DNA from: an uncultured Ruminococcus sp. | GTDB taxonomy: Bacteria; Bacillota; Clostridia; Oscillospirales; CAG-272 | NCBI GenBank assembly: GCA_902782445.1 | Contig: CACZNC010000009.1 | Coordinates: 1-60,429, forward strand | Length of the DNA: 60,429 nt | Direction: 5' to 3' | Shown here: positions 18,402-29,300 of the stretch, piece after piece | How positions within the stretch are numbered: the stretch's first letter is position 1 | How the letters are laid out: the number at the start of each line of letters is the position of its first letter | Made by a program: the position numbers and the translations under genes | Notes under the pieces: generated by a model | Database searches by the model: none | What the model saw: the letters and a program-made list of their open reading frames with translations, nothing else | Told to the model about the DNA's origin: nothing

Positions 18402-19520
18402 ATGATCCACCATCCGCAAAGGAAATCCGGCAAAAACGCCGCTTCCTTCTGTCTCGCGCTCCTCCTTCTGCTCTTTTCCGCAGGCTGCGTTCTCCGTCCC
18501 TCGTCGGCGGAGGAGGCGGAATCCCTGCGCCGGGAGGAATCCAGAGTCCCCGAGACCGAACCGCCGGAGACCGTTCCGATCAATCCCCCGCCGCCGATCA
18601 CCGAGTGGACCGGGGAGACCGGAGAATCCGAGACGGACGCGCCGGACCCCTCCGGAAATCCCTCCTCCGCCGGATCCCTTCTTGCCGCGGGCGGGAAATA
18701 CTGGAGCTTCGAGGACGGGAAATGCGTCTACCGTCTTCCCGCCCGGGACGAAAGCGCGCTCTGGCCGATCGAGGAGATGTACGATATCCCGAAAGATCCG
18801 TGGAGCGATCAGCCGGGCGACTGGTACGGCCCGAAATGGACCTACGACGAGGCGACGGGAGAAGCGGTGATGGAGTACAACCGCGCCGAAGACACGCTGA
18901 ACTCCGTGAAGAAGCGCCACGCGATCTACCTCGGGGACACCTCCCGCAAGGTCGCCTACATCACCTTCGACGGGGGATTCGACAAGGGCACGACCGCGCT
19001 CATCCTCGACACGCTGAAGGAAAAGGAAGTCCCGGCTTCGTTCTTTATCAACTCCTGGTATCTCGAAACCGCCTCCGACATGGTGCGCCGGATGCTGGAC
19101 GAGGGACACATCGTCGGAAATCACTGCGTGAATCACGAAATGCTGACGACGGTGACGAGCGAGGTCTTCCTCTCCGAAGTGCGGGATCTGGCGGATCAGT
19201 TCGAGACCAAGTTCCCGGACGCCCCGCAGATGATCTATTTCCGGCCCCCGGGAGGAAACTGCAACGACTGGGTCCTCCGCTTCGCCGAAAAGCTGGGCTA
19301 CACCACGGTGCTCTGGTCCTGGACCTACGCGGACTATGACGACAACGCCCAGCCCGATCTCGGCGTGTCCTTCGACAAGCTCAAGAGCGGCCTGCACCCG
19401 GGCTGCGTGTATTTCTTCCACACCAACTCCACCACCACGGTCTCGCTGCTGCCCCTGGCCATCGACTGGATCCGCTCCCAGGGATATGAGATCCTGCCGA
19501 TCTGCGATATCGAACCGTAA
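18402..19520 (+). CDS. lipoprotein polysaccharide deacetylase, PdaA-like
   Basis: The protein begins with a lipoprotein signal peptide (lipobox SAGC, C29), then an acidic Pro/Glu-rich linker, and then a NodB-type deacetylase domain (about residues 175-365). Motif 1 is TFDGGFDKG, motif 2 is GNHCVNHE with both metal histidines, and motif 3 is FRPPGGN. In motif 1 the second Asp, which normally binds metal, is Gly. PdaA of Bacillus subtilis also lacks it, having Asn there. PdaA-type enzymes deacetylate N-acetylmuramic acid in peptidoglycan, needed for spore-cortex muramic delta-lactam. That specific role is inferred. Confidence 0.8.
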   Translation: MIHHPQRKSGKNAASFCLALLLLLFSAGCVLRPSSAEEAESLRREESRVPETEPPETVPINPPPPITEWTGETGESETDAPDPSGNPSSAGSLLAAGGKYWSFEDGKCVYRLPARDESALWPIEEMYDIPKDPWSDQPGDWYGPKWTYDEATGEAVMEYNRAEDTLNSVKKRHAIYLGDTSRKVAYITFDGGFDKGTTALILDTLKEKEVPASFFINSWYLETASDMVRRMLDEGHIVGNHCVNHEMLTTVTSEVFLSEVRDLADQFETKFPDAPQMIYFRPPGGNCNDWVLRFAEKLGYTTVLWSWTYADYDDNAQPDLGVSFDKLKSGLHPGCVYFFHTNSTTTVSLLPLAIDWIRSQGYEILPICDIEP

Positions 19521-19544
19521 AAACGCCGCAAAGGAGGACGTTCC

Positions 19545-20468
19545 ATGCCGTCTCAGACCATCCAGTGGTTCCCCGGGCACATGGCGAAGACCCGGCGGCT
19601 GATCGCCGAAAACCTGAGTTCCGTGGACATCGTCCTCGAACTTCTCGACGCACGGATCCCGGTCTCCTCGAAGAACCCGGAGATCGACCGGCTGACGGGG
19701 ACCAAGCCCCGCCTGACCCTGCTCACGAAATCCTCCCTCGCCGATCCCGCCTCCACCGCCCTCTTTCTCGCCGCGGACAGCCGGATGCTGGCGGTGGACA
19801 CCGTGACGGGGGAGGGGATCCGCTCCATCGCTCCCGCCGTCCGGAAGATCCTCGCCGACAAGCTGGCGCGGTACGAGGAAAAGGGGATGAAAGGACGGGC
19901 GGTCCGGGCCATGATCGTGGGGATCCCGAACGTCGGCAAATCCTCCCTCGTCAACCGTCTCTCCGGCGGGAAAAAGGCGAAGGTGGAGGACCGTCCGGGT
20001 GTCACGCTCACCAAACAGTGGGTCACGACCTCCGCGGGGATCGAACTTCTCGACATGCCGGGGGTGCTCTGGCCCCGCTTCGACGACCGGAAGACGGGAG
20101 AACGCCTTGCCTTCACCGGCGCGATCCGGGACGCGATCCTGGACACGGAGGAGCTCGGAGGCGCCCTCTGCCGGGATCTGTACGCCGCGCACCGGGATCT
20201 GTTCTGCGCCCGCTACAAGCTGGATCCCGCGGCGCTCGAAGGCATGTCCCCGGCGGAACTGCTCCGGGCGGTGGGCAAAAAGCGCGGATTCCTGCTCTCC
20301 GGAGGCGAGATCGACTCCCTGCGGGCGGCGGAAATGGTGCTGGACGAATTCCGCGAGGCCAAGATCGGCCGGATCACGCTGGATCCCCCGCCGGAAAAGC
20401 CGGAAAAGAAGGCCGAAATGCCGGCCCCGGAGGAGAAAGGAGAGGACGATGCTGGATCCGCTGTTTGA
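19545..20468 (+). CDS. rbgA: ribosome biogenesis GTPase RbgA (YlqF)
   Basis: RbgA is a circularly permuted GTPase for late assembly of the 50S subunit. The N-terminus IQWFPGHMAKTRR and the G1 motif GIPNVGKSS with DRPGVT and DMPGVLWP are typical, as is the C-terminal AmiR/NasR-like tail. The G4 motif, NKAD in Bacillus, reads TKSS here (residues 61-64), so both the Asn and the Asp that contact guanine are replaced. Length (307) is slightly above usual because of a Glu/Lys/Pro-rich end. It is followed at once by rnhB, the classic order. Confidence 0.92.
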   Translation: MPSQTIQWFPGHMAKTRRLIAENLSSVDIVLELLDARIPVSSKNPEIDRLTGTKPRLTLLTKSSLADPASTALFLAADSRMLAVDTVTGEGIRSIAPAVRKILADKLARYEEKGMKGRAVRAMIVGIPNVGKSSLVNRLSGGKKAKVEDRPGVTLTKQWVTTSAGIELLDMPGVLWPRFDDRKTGERLAFTGAIRDAILDTEELGGALCRDLYAAHRDLFCARYKLDPAALEGMSPAELLRAVGKKRGFLLSGGEIDSLRAAEMVLDEFREAKIGRITLDPPPEKPEKKAEMPAPEEKGEDDAGSAV

Positions 20469-21126
20469 CGCGGGGTTCGCCCGGGAATACGGCGTCGTTT
20501 GCGGGACGGACGAGGCGGGGCGCGGTCCTCTCGCGGGTCCGGTGGTCGCCGCCGCGGTGGTCCTGCCGGAGGGGATGACGATCCCGGGCCTCGACGACTC
20601 GAAGAAGCTGACGGAGAAAAAGCGGGAAGCCCTCTACGACGTGATCCTGCGGGAGGCAGCCGCATACGGAATCGCGGAATCGAGCCCCGAGGAGATCGAC
20701 CGGATCAACATCCTGGCCGCTTCCCTGCTCGCCATGCGCCGCGCGGTGGAACAGGTCCGGCGGACAATCGAACCGGACATCGTGCTGGTCGACGGAAACC
20801 GCCCGACGGAATTTGGCATCCCCTGCAGGACGGTGGTGAAGGGGGACGGGATCTCCCAGTCCATAGCCGCGGCGTCCGTCCTTGCCAAAGTGACCCGGGA
20901 CAGACTGATGACGGAGCTCGACCTGCGCTATCCCGCCTACGGGTTCGCGGGGCACAAGGGCTATCCGACGAAGGAGCACAAGCTGGCGGTCTATGAATTC
21001 GGTCCGAGCCCCGTGCACCGGCGGAGTTTTCTCTCCTTTCTCGAGCGGGACCGGGACCGGCTGGAAAAAGCGCTCCGCGAAAAGCGGGAAAAGGAAGCCG
21101 CAGAACGGCCGGAGGACATGCCATGA
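20449..21126 (+). CDS. rnhB: ribonuclease HII
   Basis: RNase HII cleaves RNA in RNA-DNA hybrids and removes single ribonucleotides from DNA. The active-site motif GTDEAGRGPLAGP and the later VDGNRP and SVLAKVTRDR motifs are present. The ATG at 20449, preceded by GGAGAAAGGAGAGG, gives 225 residues. The start overlaps rbgA by 20 bases, implying coupled translation, and the end overlaps yraN by 4. Confidence 0.94.
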   Translation: MLDPLFDAGFAREYGVVCGTDEAGRGPLAGPVVAAAVVLPEGMTIPGLDDSKKLTEKKREALYDVILREAAAYGIAESSPEEIDRINILAASLLAMRRAVEQVRRTIEPDIVLVDGNRPTEFGIPCRTVVKGDGISQSIAAASVLAKVTRDRLMTELDLRYPAYGFAGHKGYPTKEHKLAVYEFGPSPVHRRSFLSFLERDRDRLEKALREKREKEAAERPEDMP

Positions 21127-21533
21127 CTGCCCGGGAACTCGGGAGAGTCGGCGAAAAAGCGGCGGCGATCTGGCTGGAAGAACACGGGTACACGATCACG
21201 GGCCGGAACGTCCGCGTCGGGCACGGGGAGATCGACCTGATCGCGGAGGACGCGGAATATCTCTGTTTCGTGGAGGTCAAGACCCGGCGGCAGTTCCCGG
21301 ATTACCGCCCCTGGAGCGGCACCCCGGCAGAGTCCGTGACAAAGCGGAAACAGGCAGTTCTGCTCCGTTCCGCCGACGCCTGGCTGTATGCCAATCCGAC
21401 GGAGAAGCAGCCGCGGATCGACGTGATGGAAGTGTACGCGGACCCGGAGAGCGACGTCTTTCGGATCCTTCTGATCGAGCATTACCCCAACGCGGTACGG
21501 AAGCGGTCCTGGTATCCGAAGCCGTGGTATTGA
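21123..21533 (+). CDS. yraN: YraN-family (UPF0102) endonuclease-like protein
   Basis: The 136-residue protein has the family N-terminus LGRVGEKAAAIWL and the nuclease-like motif GEIDLIAED...FVEVKTR (restriction-endonuclease fold). The family is usually encoded next to rnhB, as here, with a 4-base overlap. The biological role is not settled. It is the last gene of the murA-to-yraN cluster. Confidence 0.9.
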   Translation: MTARELGRVGEKAAAIWLEEHGYTITGRNVRVGHGEIDLIAEDAEYLCFVEVKTRRQFPDYRPWSGTPAESVTKRKQAVLLRSADAWLYANPTEKQPRIDVMEVYADPESDVFRILLIEHYPNAVRKRSWYPKPWY

Positions 21534-21558
21534 TCCGGCCACGTTTATCCTGCCTGCG

Positions 21559-21638
21559 CGCGTACTCTCTTCGGCTCGTGCTTACTCCCTGCGGCCCCCG
21601 TTTACTCCCTGCGGCCCGCACATCTTCCCTACGGCTCA
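21559..21638. repeat. four 20-bp imperfect tandem repeats
   Basis: Four units of exactly 20 bases (21559, 21579, 21599, 21619) share a core like TACTCCCTGCGGCCC. They lie in the gap between yraN and the tRNA promoter and contain no evident gene. Confidence 0.75.
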
Positions 21639-21717
21639 CGCGTCCTCCTTTCAGCGGGAAACGCGGAAATTTGTCGGGAAATCCGGGCAAATCGGCGCAA
21701 GTTTTTTTGAAAATCCC

Positions 21718-21746
21718 TTGACAAACCCGCGGCGGTGTGGTATAAT
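21718..21746 (+). promoter_or_regulatory. tRNA operon promoter
   Basis: A consensus TTGACA (21718-21723) and TATAAT (21741-21746) are separated by 17 bases, 36 bases before tRNA-Leu. This is a full-consensus strong promoter, as expected for stable RNA. Confidence 0.88.
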
Positions 21747-21782
21747 AACTGAGCAACGAGAGAAAGCCCATGGGTTTTATGT

Positions 21783-21868
21783 GCCGGAGTGGCGGAATTG
21801 GCAGACGCCCGGGACTTAAAATCCCGTGATACGAAAGTATCGTACCGGTTCGAGCCCGGTGTCCGGCA
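21783..21868 (+). tRNA. tRNA-Leu (anticodon UAA)
   Basis: An 86-base class II tRNA with acceptor GCCGGAG, D-arm, anticodon stem CGGGA/TCCCG around loop CTTAAAA (anticodon TAA), a long variable arm and a well-paired T-arm (ACCGG/CCGGT). The CCA end is not encoded. Position 7 to 66 is a G-G mismatch if the conserved T8 sets the frame; starting one base earlier gives seven perfect pairs. Confidence 0.93.
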
Positions 21869-21890
21869 TTTCTCCTGTTGAATCGAATAT

Positions 21891-21966
<76 letters not shown>

Positions 21967-21987
21967 AGCAGTTGGTAAAATCCAACA

Positions 21988-22026
21988 AAAAATCAGCTCT
22001 GATCGTTCAAGATCGGGCTGATTTTT
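21988..22026 (+). terminator. terminator after tRNA-fMet
   Basis: A 10-bp stem AAAAATCAGC/GCTGATTTTT with an inner GATC/GATC pair is followed by a T-rich tail. It lies 22 bases past the tRNA and inside the element end. Confidence 0.75.
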
Positions 22027-22085
22027 GTTTGTTATCGACGAAAATCCGGTGACTTCTTGCCGGCCCTCACCTCCGGGGTGTGGGC

Positions 22086-22106
22086 TGACCCATACCGTGA
22101 CCCATA
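22086..22106. repeat. paired TGACCCATA motif, left arm site
   Basis: TGACCCATA occurs twice, 12 bases apart (22086 and 22098), 120 bases inside the left att core. The same pair recurs at 49356 and nearly at 49646. Spacing and position suggest arm-type integrase binding sites. Confidence 0.6.
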
Positions 22107-22450
22107 TGCGGAAAGGGCCGGAAAGGGCCGAATGTGGGCGGAGACCTCCGGGTGGGAAGTTGGGCGGGGATTTGGGCAGGGGTTTGGGCGGGATTCGCGA
22201 GGACGGGGGTGGGAGTGTGCTGGGAGGTTATGGCAGGGGAGGGTGTGGCTTATACGGTGAAACGGTTTACGACATGGGGTGTTCCCTGCTCCGGCGGGCG
22301 GCGGTTCCACGCCCTCTCAGGGCAGGGGCTTTCTTTGTTTGAGCGGTGAAATTGCTGCTTGATGGTCTCCGAAAAGCAATTAAATAAACCACATTCTGCA
22401 GGTACAGTAAATACCCCACGTGAAGATTCCATATTCTTCTTTCGCCGCCG
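22107..22450. other. gene-free left end of element 1
   Basis: This stretch holds no recognisable gene. It is G-rich (repeated GGGCGGG/GGGTGGG tracts around 22130-22240). Around 22323-22355 it contains a diverged copy of the sequence found beyond the 3' end of the integrase genes (CTTTCTTTG followed by GAGCGGTG), a remnant of an earlier integrase end. Confidence 0.5.
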
Positions 22451-23284
22451 TCAGACCATCCATCCGCCGGGAGCCCATTTCGTCTCCTCGAGCAGGAGAT
22501 TGCCGGAGAGGACGTATCCCGCGCCGTCGTCCCGGAAGCGGTATTCCCTCAGTTCGGAGGGAACGAGCATCGACGCGTCGTGCCAGAATCGGACGGTGAA
22601 GACAACTTCGTCTCCATCCGCCTTTTCCGACTGTACGGTGAAGAAGCGGGTGAAGAATTCCAGCGCGCCGAGCGGGGTATATCCCGGCTGCGCATCGTAG
22701 GGCTCGAGCCAGAGGAAGGCGGCAAGCGCGCGTTCGGCCTCCGGAAACTCCCCGCCATCGAGCCATGCCGCGTCGTCCCGCCGTCCGATATCCGCGAGCC
22801 GGAACGCACCCCCGGAGATCTCCCGGATCAGGGGCTGATCGAGGGAAGAGAGGAGCTCGAAGGTATGGATCCCCGGAGAGAACATGCCGTTCCCTTCCCA
22901 GAATTCCGCCTTCATCACGATCCGGCATCCGGAGGGACAGAGGCGTTCCATCTCGTACATCACGAAGACGACCTCGGGCAATCCCGTTTCGGAATAGGAT
23001 CCGTCCTCCCGGTACCGCATCGCGTCAAGGGCTTCCGCGTCTCCCTCCGCGAAGGCTTCTGCAAATTCGATGGAGCTTATATTGCTGTAGGCAGAGAGCT
23101 CGGACAGGTTCCGCGCGCTGTTCGAGACGGTTCCCGTAACGTAGACACGACCCGCGAGGAAGGAGGTATCGGTTTTCGACCGCAGGGCTTCGAGAAATCC
23201 TTCGTCCGTGCCCGGCAGGCGGGGATTGCGTCCGGCAAAAGTCAGGATCACGGGATCCCCGTTCCTCAGCTGTCCGCTCCTCAT
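22451..23284 (-). CDS. C-terminal continuation of the giant M56 protein, after an in-frame stop
   Basis: This 277-residue frame is not a recognised family by itself. It is in the same frame as the giant gene upstream and separated from it only by one TAA (23327-23329) and 14 sense codons. The ATG at 23284 has no ribosome site within 20 bases; a GAGGAGGAGG lies too far upstream. The 14 codons read like normal protein, ending CYIRRA. I therefore think the two were one gene, although a separate secreted or cytoplasmic protein cannot be excluded. It has no signal peptide of its own. Confidence 0.5.
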   Translation of the reverse strand: MRSGQLRNGDPVILTFAGRNPRLPGTDEGFLEALRSKTDTSFLAGRVYVTGTVSNSARNLSELSAYSNISSIEFAEAFAEGDAEALDAMRYREDGSYSETGLPEVVFVMYEMERLCPSGCRIVMKAEFWEGNGMFSPGIHTFELLSSLDQPLIREISGGAFRLADIGRRDDAAWLDGGEFPEAERALAAFLWLEPYDAQPGYTPLGALEFFTRFFTVQSEKADGDEVVFTVRFWHDASMLVPSELREYRFRDDGAGYVLSGNLLLEETKWAPGGWMV

Positions 23285-23326
23285 GGCGCGGCGGATGTAA
23301 CACCAGTTTTCCTCCTCCTCGGGAGC

Positions 23327-26300
23327 TTACGGGGAAAGGACCTGATTCGGGATCGAAACGGTGCGGAAGCGGAACAGGGCGTCGTCCTCGCTTCCGGCGA
23401 CAAATTCCGGTTCACCGACAGCTGCGGTGTGCCCCTTCTGCCACGAGGGGAGAACGGCGGAGGCCATCTTCGCAAAGTCCCCGCCGAACGCTCCGAGGTC
23501 CCAGACGGCGGAGAAGGTCACCCATCCGACGGGATCGCTCTCGTCCTCCGCATAGAACGACTGATCCATCGGCCAGGACCTGCGTCCTGCATTCTGCACG
23601 AAGATCGTGATCCTGAACGGGTCAGACGCGTCCCACGCCGTCTGTTCCTGCCCGAAATACGGGAGGACAAGATAATCGGTGTCCGGGTTTTCCGAGGGCA
23701 TGAGGGTCCCGGCGTCCGCACGGTAGAAGAGCGTTTCCCGCGCCTCCACCTCGCCGTCCATCCGATAGATCCGGTCGACATAGAAGCCAATCTCCCCGGC
23801 GGCCCGCGTCCTCAGCCCGACGATCTCGTATGAGAAGGGCGATCCGTCGGACCCCTGCGGGTACAGGGCTTCGAGCTCCCGAAGGACGGAGGAGAGATCG
23901 ATCCCCTCCCGCGCGGCGAATTCCTCCCTTGTGAGGAGTGAGTCCGTCCTGATGTTGTAGAAGATGTTTGCGATCCTGTCCGGGCCGAGATAGGTCTTCG
24001 GGAGCTCCGCCCGTACGGTGACGCACAGCACGCCGTCCCGCTCGCAGAACTCCGTGACGATCTTCAGTCTGAAGAAATCGTAGTAGAAGCTTTCGAGCTG
24101 TTCCATGTACCCGTTGTAGAGTTCCATGAAATCATCCCGGATCACCTTGTTGATGGCCGCCTCGTGCGGGGAGTCCGTGCGGATCTCTTTGATATCCACA
24201 TCGATGAGGAAGTCCCCGTGCTCCTCCTTCCTCTGCAGGGCCGTCGCGATCTCGTAAGGGTACGACTCGAAGACGGGCTCGGGCTCGGCAGTAACCTCGT
24301 CGACGGGACCGTCCGGGAGGTTTTCGAGCATTTCGGCGAATCCCCGGACGATCTTTTCCCGTCCCCACAGCTTCCCGGTCTCCTCATCGGGCCCATGATA
24401 CAGCGTCCAGTCGAAGAAGAGGGTCACGTCGCCGGAGGGCCATTCCATGCGGGCGAGGTACGTTTCCGTCTCCGCCCCGCAGACCCGTCCGTCCGCGTCG
24501 AGGAACATGCCGCCCGCCCAAACCACGTTGTCGGGATCGTCCGTCAGATAGGCAGGAGCCCAGTTCCAGACGGTGTACCGCGCGCCGTTCTCCTCGAAGG
24601 AATCCGCCGCGGCGAACACGCAGATCTCATAGCCGGTATAGACCTTCCCGCCGTTCATCCCGAGGGAATCGCGGACGGTATCCTCGGCGCGGGACCGGAC
24701 GGCCTGGCCCCACAGCTCGAAGGCCTCTTCGTCGATCTTGTCCTCCACCCGGTACGCTTCGCGCAGGAGCCGGCTGAGCTCCCGGTCCCGGTAAACGGCT
24801 CTGCTGCTTTCCGCGCCGTTCAGGACGACGCCGATCCGCTCTCCGTCGGTATCCGCGAACAGAAGCAAGGTTCCCGACGGCTCCGGCAGAAGGACTTCGA
24901 GGGTATAATACCACGAAAGATCGGAGAGCTCCGTCCCCGCGGCGGGATCCCGCAGGCCGAGGCGGTTGAGAAGCGGCGCAAGCTCCTCCGCGGAAACCGG
25001 ATCGACCGGGCCGTCGACGGTCAAGAGATCCTCTGCCCTCAGTTCACGCAGCCAAACGGACAGCGCGTCGGAGGGCGGTTCTTTTTTCTCCACTGTCAGG
25101 CACGGCCCGTCGAAGTCCGGCGCGAAGGTGAAGAGAACCGTCCCGTAATCCGCCTCGTCCCACGGATAGTCGGAGGCGTTCATCAGATGAGCATAAACCT
25201 GGACAACGCCGTCTTCGTCCCGATCGGTCAGGATTTCGGAGATATCGAATTTCGTCGTGTTCTCCCCCATTCCAACGGGCCAGACGATCGCGTCTCCGTC
25301 TGCCCATGCGGATGGGACAGCGTCATCTCCGAAGGCCTCCCGGACCGCGGCGAAGTAGTCGAAATCCCGGATGCCGAAGAGATTGTGCACCGCGTCCGCG
25401 CAGACAGACTTGTCGATCCGGACGGACATGCCGTCTTCGCTCGGAGGGGCGACAGAGTAGGGATATTTCCAAAGCGGCATCGTATCCGCGAACCGCACGG
25501 CGTCGAGGGCCGAATAGGAAGTCTTTCCGTCGAGCCAGCTCTCGTCCATCACGTGGCGGACCAGTTCACGAACGGTGAATTCCGCATGATCCGTGGCATA
25601 GAATAGAACGCGTTCAGGCTCTTGTGTTCCGACGGGCTCCCAGTTCCCGTTCCGAAAGGAGGCGAACCGCCAGCCGTCCGTCGTCTTTACCATCGTCACG
25701 GTGACGCGTTCGGCGCTTTCGACCTCGAAGGTTCCCCGCGCAAGATAAAAGGTGGTATAACGGTAGACGATCCGCTCGTCGGTTTTCTCCAAGAGCTCGA
25801 ACCGGTCGAGGGAAGGGGTATATCCGCCCGATCCCGCGTCCGCGTCCATCACGCAGGTCTTCCCGCCGTATTCCGCGCACCTTTTCCCCGGTCCGGTGAC
25901 GGATTCCCACAGCTCTGCCGTGAAGAGGAAGCGTCCCGCGTCGTCGAAGTCCGCCCAGTTTTCATACCGCCCGTGACAGATCAGATAATGGAGATCCATG
26001 CCTGTTTCCGGGTCGTAGATCGTGACGTGGGGGTACTGATGGCAGTCGATAAAGGGTTCTCCGTCCCCCCGCGGGAGGAAGTCTTCGATATAATATGCGC
26101 TCGGTCCCCACGCCGCGGGCAGAAAGGTCATGGCGCGGAGATAGAGCTCCCGCTGTTCCTCGTCGAGGAAATCCGGGACCGGATACATGTTTCTGATTTC
26201 TTTGCCGACCGGGGGTTCGGGTGAATCTCCGGTTTCGATTTCCCCGCGTTTAACGAGGCGGATGTGGGGCAGAGCTATCGCGTCTGAGCCGTTCGTCTTC

Positions 26301-29300
26301 GAGAAGATCAGCCGGTATTCGCCGTAGTCGATCCGCTCCCCCGCCAGTCCGACGGGCTCCGGTCCGTCCGCCGGGTCGTGCACATAGCTGACAAGGCGGA
26401 AACGCACTGCAACAGAGATCTCGTCCCATACGACGCTCATATCTTCATAATCGAAATACCCGTGGGAAAGCCCGGTAGGATTTACGACATAGCGGTCGTT
26501 TTCCGCGTCGTAGCGGAAGAAGCTGTCTTCGAGCTCTCTCGGATCATCCGGCTGAATGCCGAACATTTCCGAGGCGATCCGGTATGCATGCGCGCGGGGC
26601 ATCCCTTCCCATCCCTCCGCGTCGTCCCCCTCGTGCCAGAGCTTGCGGAGGGAATCCGGGAAGGTCTCCAAGCGCGCCATGACGCCGGTCAGCGAGATAA
26701 AGTTCCTTGCGATCCTGTCGTTCAGCGGATAACCCTCGTCGAGCGCAGCTTTCGGCATCATGTTTGTGACGAGGAACCCTGCGATCTCCTCGGCTTCTTC
26801 GGGGGTGAACAGACCCTTCGCGCGGAGGGCTTCGTCCCGCAGGGTCTTCGGCAGATAATCGGAGAGATAGTCCCGGAAGCTCATATCCAAGAAGGTTTCA
26901 GCCGGATAGCTCTTCGGATAGTTCTTCTTCTGTTCTTCAAACCACCCCGATCCGGTCAGCGTTTCGTCCAGTGTATAGATAAAGCGTCCGTCTTCGTAGC
27001 GCAGGGAGCCGGTTTCCGTGTACGGTTCGTCTTCCCTGTTTCGGAATGCGTACAGCATCGAGATTTCCTGAAGATCGAGGAAATCGGCGTTCGTCCGGAT
27101 GCAGGCGGCCGTGCCGTCCCCGTTCTCACGGACGCGCAGCTGATACCCGGCCTCCGCCTCCGCGCTGTCAAAGCAATACGCGCCGTCCTCCGTCAGGAAG
27201 ATATAACTCACGTCCGCGTTCTGTCCGGAGGGAGCCCAGACGGTGAAGAACGTGAAATCATCGGCGCTGGAAAGCCCGAACCAATACGGACCGAAATAGA
27301 GGGGACGATCCAGCTCGTACCATTTGCCCCGCCAGCGGAACGCCGTGAGCATAAAGCGGTCGGAGTCCCTGCCCTCGAGCCGCCCGACATTCTCCGCGCA
27401 GAGGCAGAGATCCCCGAGATCGGCGACGTTCACGGCAGCTCTGTCCGGCGAAGGATCCGCTTCGGGATCGGAACCGGGATTTCCGTCTTCGTCATAGGAG
27501 GAAGGGTAAAGCGCGGTCAGGGCTTCGCCGTATGCGAGCTGCTCCGCAGAGAATTCGTATGCGGCGGCGTCCTCATAAAGCGCGGCGACTCCGTCGGAGA
27601 GCGTCATTTCCCGGATCGCGTCCGCCGGATCGCCGTCGAGGTCTCCCCGGAACCAATTCGCACCGGTCATGGCGATCTCTTCGCCGACGAGGGACAGAAA
27701 TTCCGGGCAGTCGGTGGAGACGACGGTCACGCCGACGGTCTCGCGGGATTCCGTGCCGTATTCATGACCGGCGTCAAAGCGCACGGATAAGACGGCGCTG
27801 TATGTCACGTCGGAGCGGAGCGGATCGTCATCCCCGCGGAGAAGATCGTATGGAGAGAACGTCGCCGAGAGGGTCCCGTCCTCCCGCACGGCATAAGAGC
27901 CCCGATAATCAAGATCGTCAAAGACATCCTTCCCCTCGCTGACGACCCAGCGGAAGGAGGTCTCGGCGTAGGGTGAGAGGGCGATCGAGAGGGTTCGGAA
28001 CGCGTCCCCGTCCCGGATCCATCCGTTCCACCAGCCGGAGTTATAAAGGTGGGAGCTTTTGTCGCCCGGGAGGGGAGAGTCCATATACTTCCCGGACGAG
28101 AGCAGAACGTCTTGTCGGTCCGGGGTCAGCGGCTGCCAGTCGCCGTTCGGAAGAGGCGCGAGGGAGCGGGCCGCAGAGGACGCGGAATCGGGGGAACCCT
28201 CCTCGTTTTCCGTTTCTTCTTCCGGCTGAACCGCGGCGTCGGTTTTCAAAGGATTCGTCGCGCAGGAAATCACCGCCGCGGCTGCGAGAATCCCGGCGAG
28301 GACAGAGACCCAGAGCTTCGGCTTCTTCCAGCTGAGGATGTGGCGGATCCGCGTCTCCACGTCCCCTTCGCCGAACGCCGGCGTGACGGGCACGGGAAAA
28401 CGGCGGTCCGACGCGAAGGACAAAAGGGACATGCTGTACACCTTCGCGATCCCTCGGCGGCCGGAGAGAACGGCTTCGTCGCAACGCATCTCCATGTCCC
28501 GAGACATCAGATGAAATGCCAGCCAGACAAAGGGATTGAACCAATGGACGGCGAGGATCCCGAAGGCCGCGGCTTTGACGAGATCATCCCGGTGGCGGAT
28601 GTGATAGCGCTCGTGATCCAGCACATAGCTGAGACATGCTTCTTCCAGCCCGAAGGGAACGTAGATCCGGGGACGGATCAGCCCGAACAGGAAGGGCGAG
28701 CGCATCCGGTCGGACTGCCAGACATTGTCCTCGAGCCAGACAGCGGAAGCTAGCATCCGGCGCAGAACCAAAGCCCCGGCGATCCCGTAGAGCAGGAAGA
28801 GCGAGGCTCCCGCGATCCAGACGACGGTCAAAACACGCAGCCAGGCGGGAGATTTTGCGGTTCCGGTAGCGTGATCGGGCTCCGCCGGTTCCGTAAGGAC
28901 AGGTTCGGCGATCACCTCCGGCGCTGTGGAAGGCTCGGCGGGCGAAAGAACCTCCGGCTCTTCTGTGACGGAGGGGATCGGTGTCGGCGAAACGGGATCC
29001 GCAGCCACCTCCGGCATGGGCGGGCGTTCCGTCACGGCAGGGGTACTCTGCTGTTCCGTACCTGTTGTTCCTGCCGGGAATGATTGCGGTTCATCAGCGG
29101 AAGAGATCGGATTGTCCGGCTCCGCGATTTGAACGTTGGCAGCCGGGGACGGTTCCGCGGACGGAGAGGAGATCGGCGCGTCGGCGGATCCCGCAGCTTC
29201 AGGGGATTCGTCGGAAACCTCCGGCGATTGGATGGGCAGCTCCGGGACTTCCGGCTCCTGCATCGCCGCATCGGACACCGACAAAACCTCCGCGATCCGG

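Noticed and set aside
21559..21638. CRISPR array.
   Set aside because: The units are contiguous 20-base repeats without spacers, and no cas genes are present.
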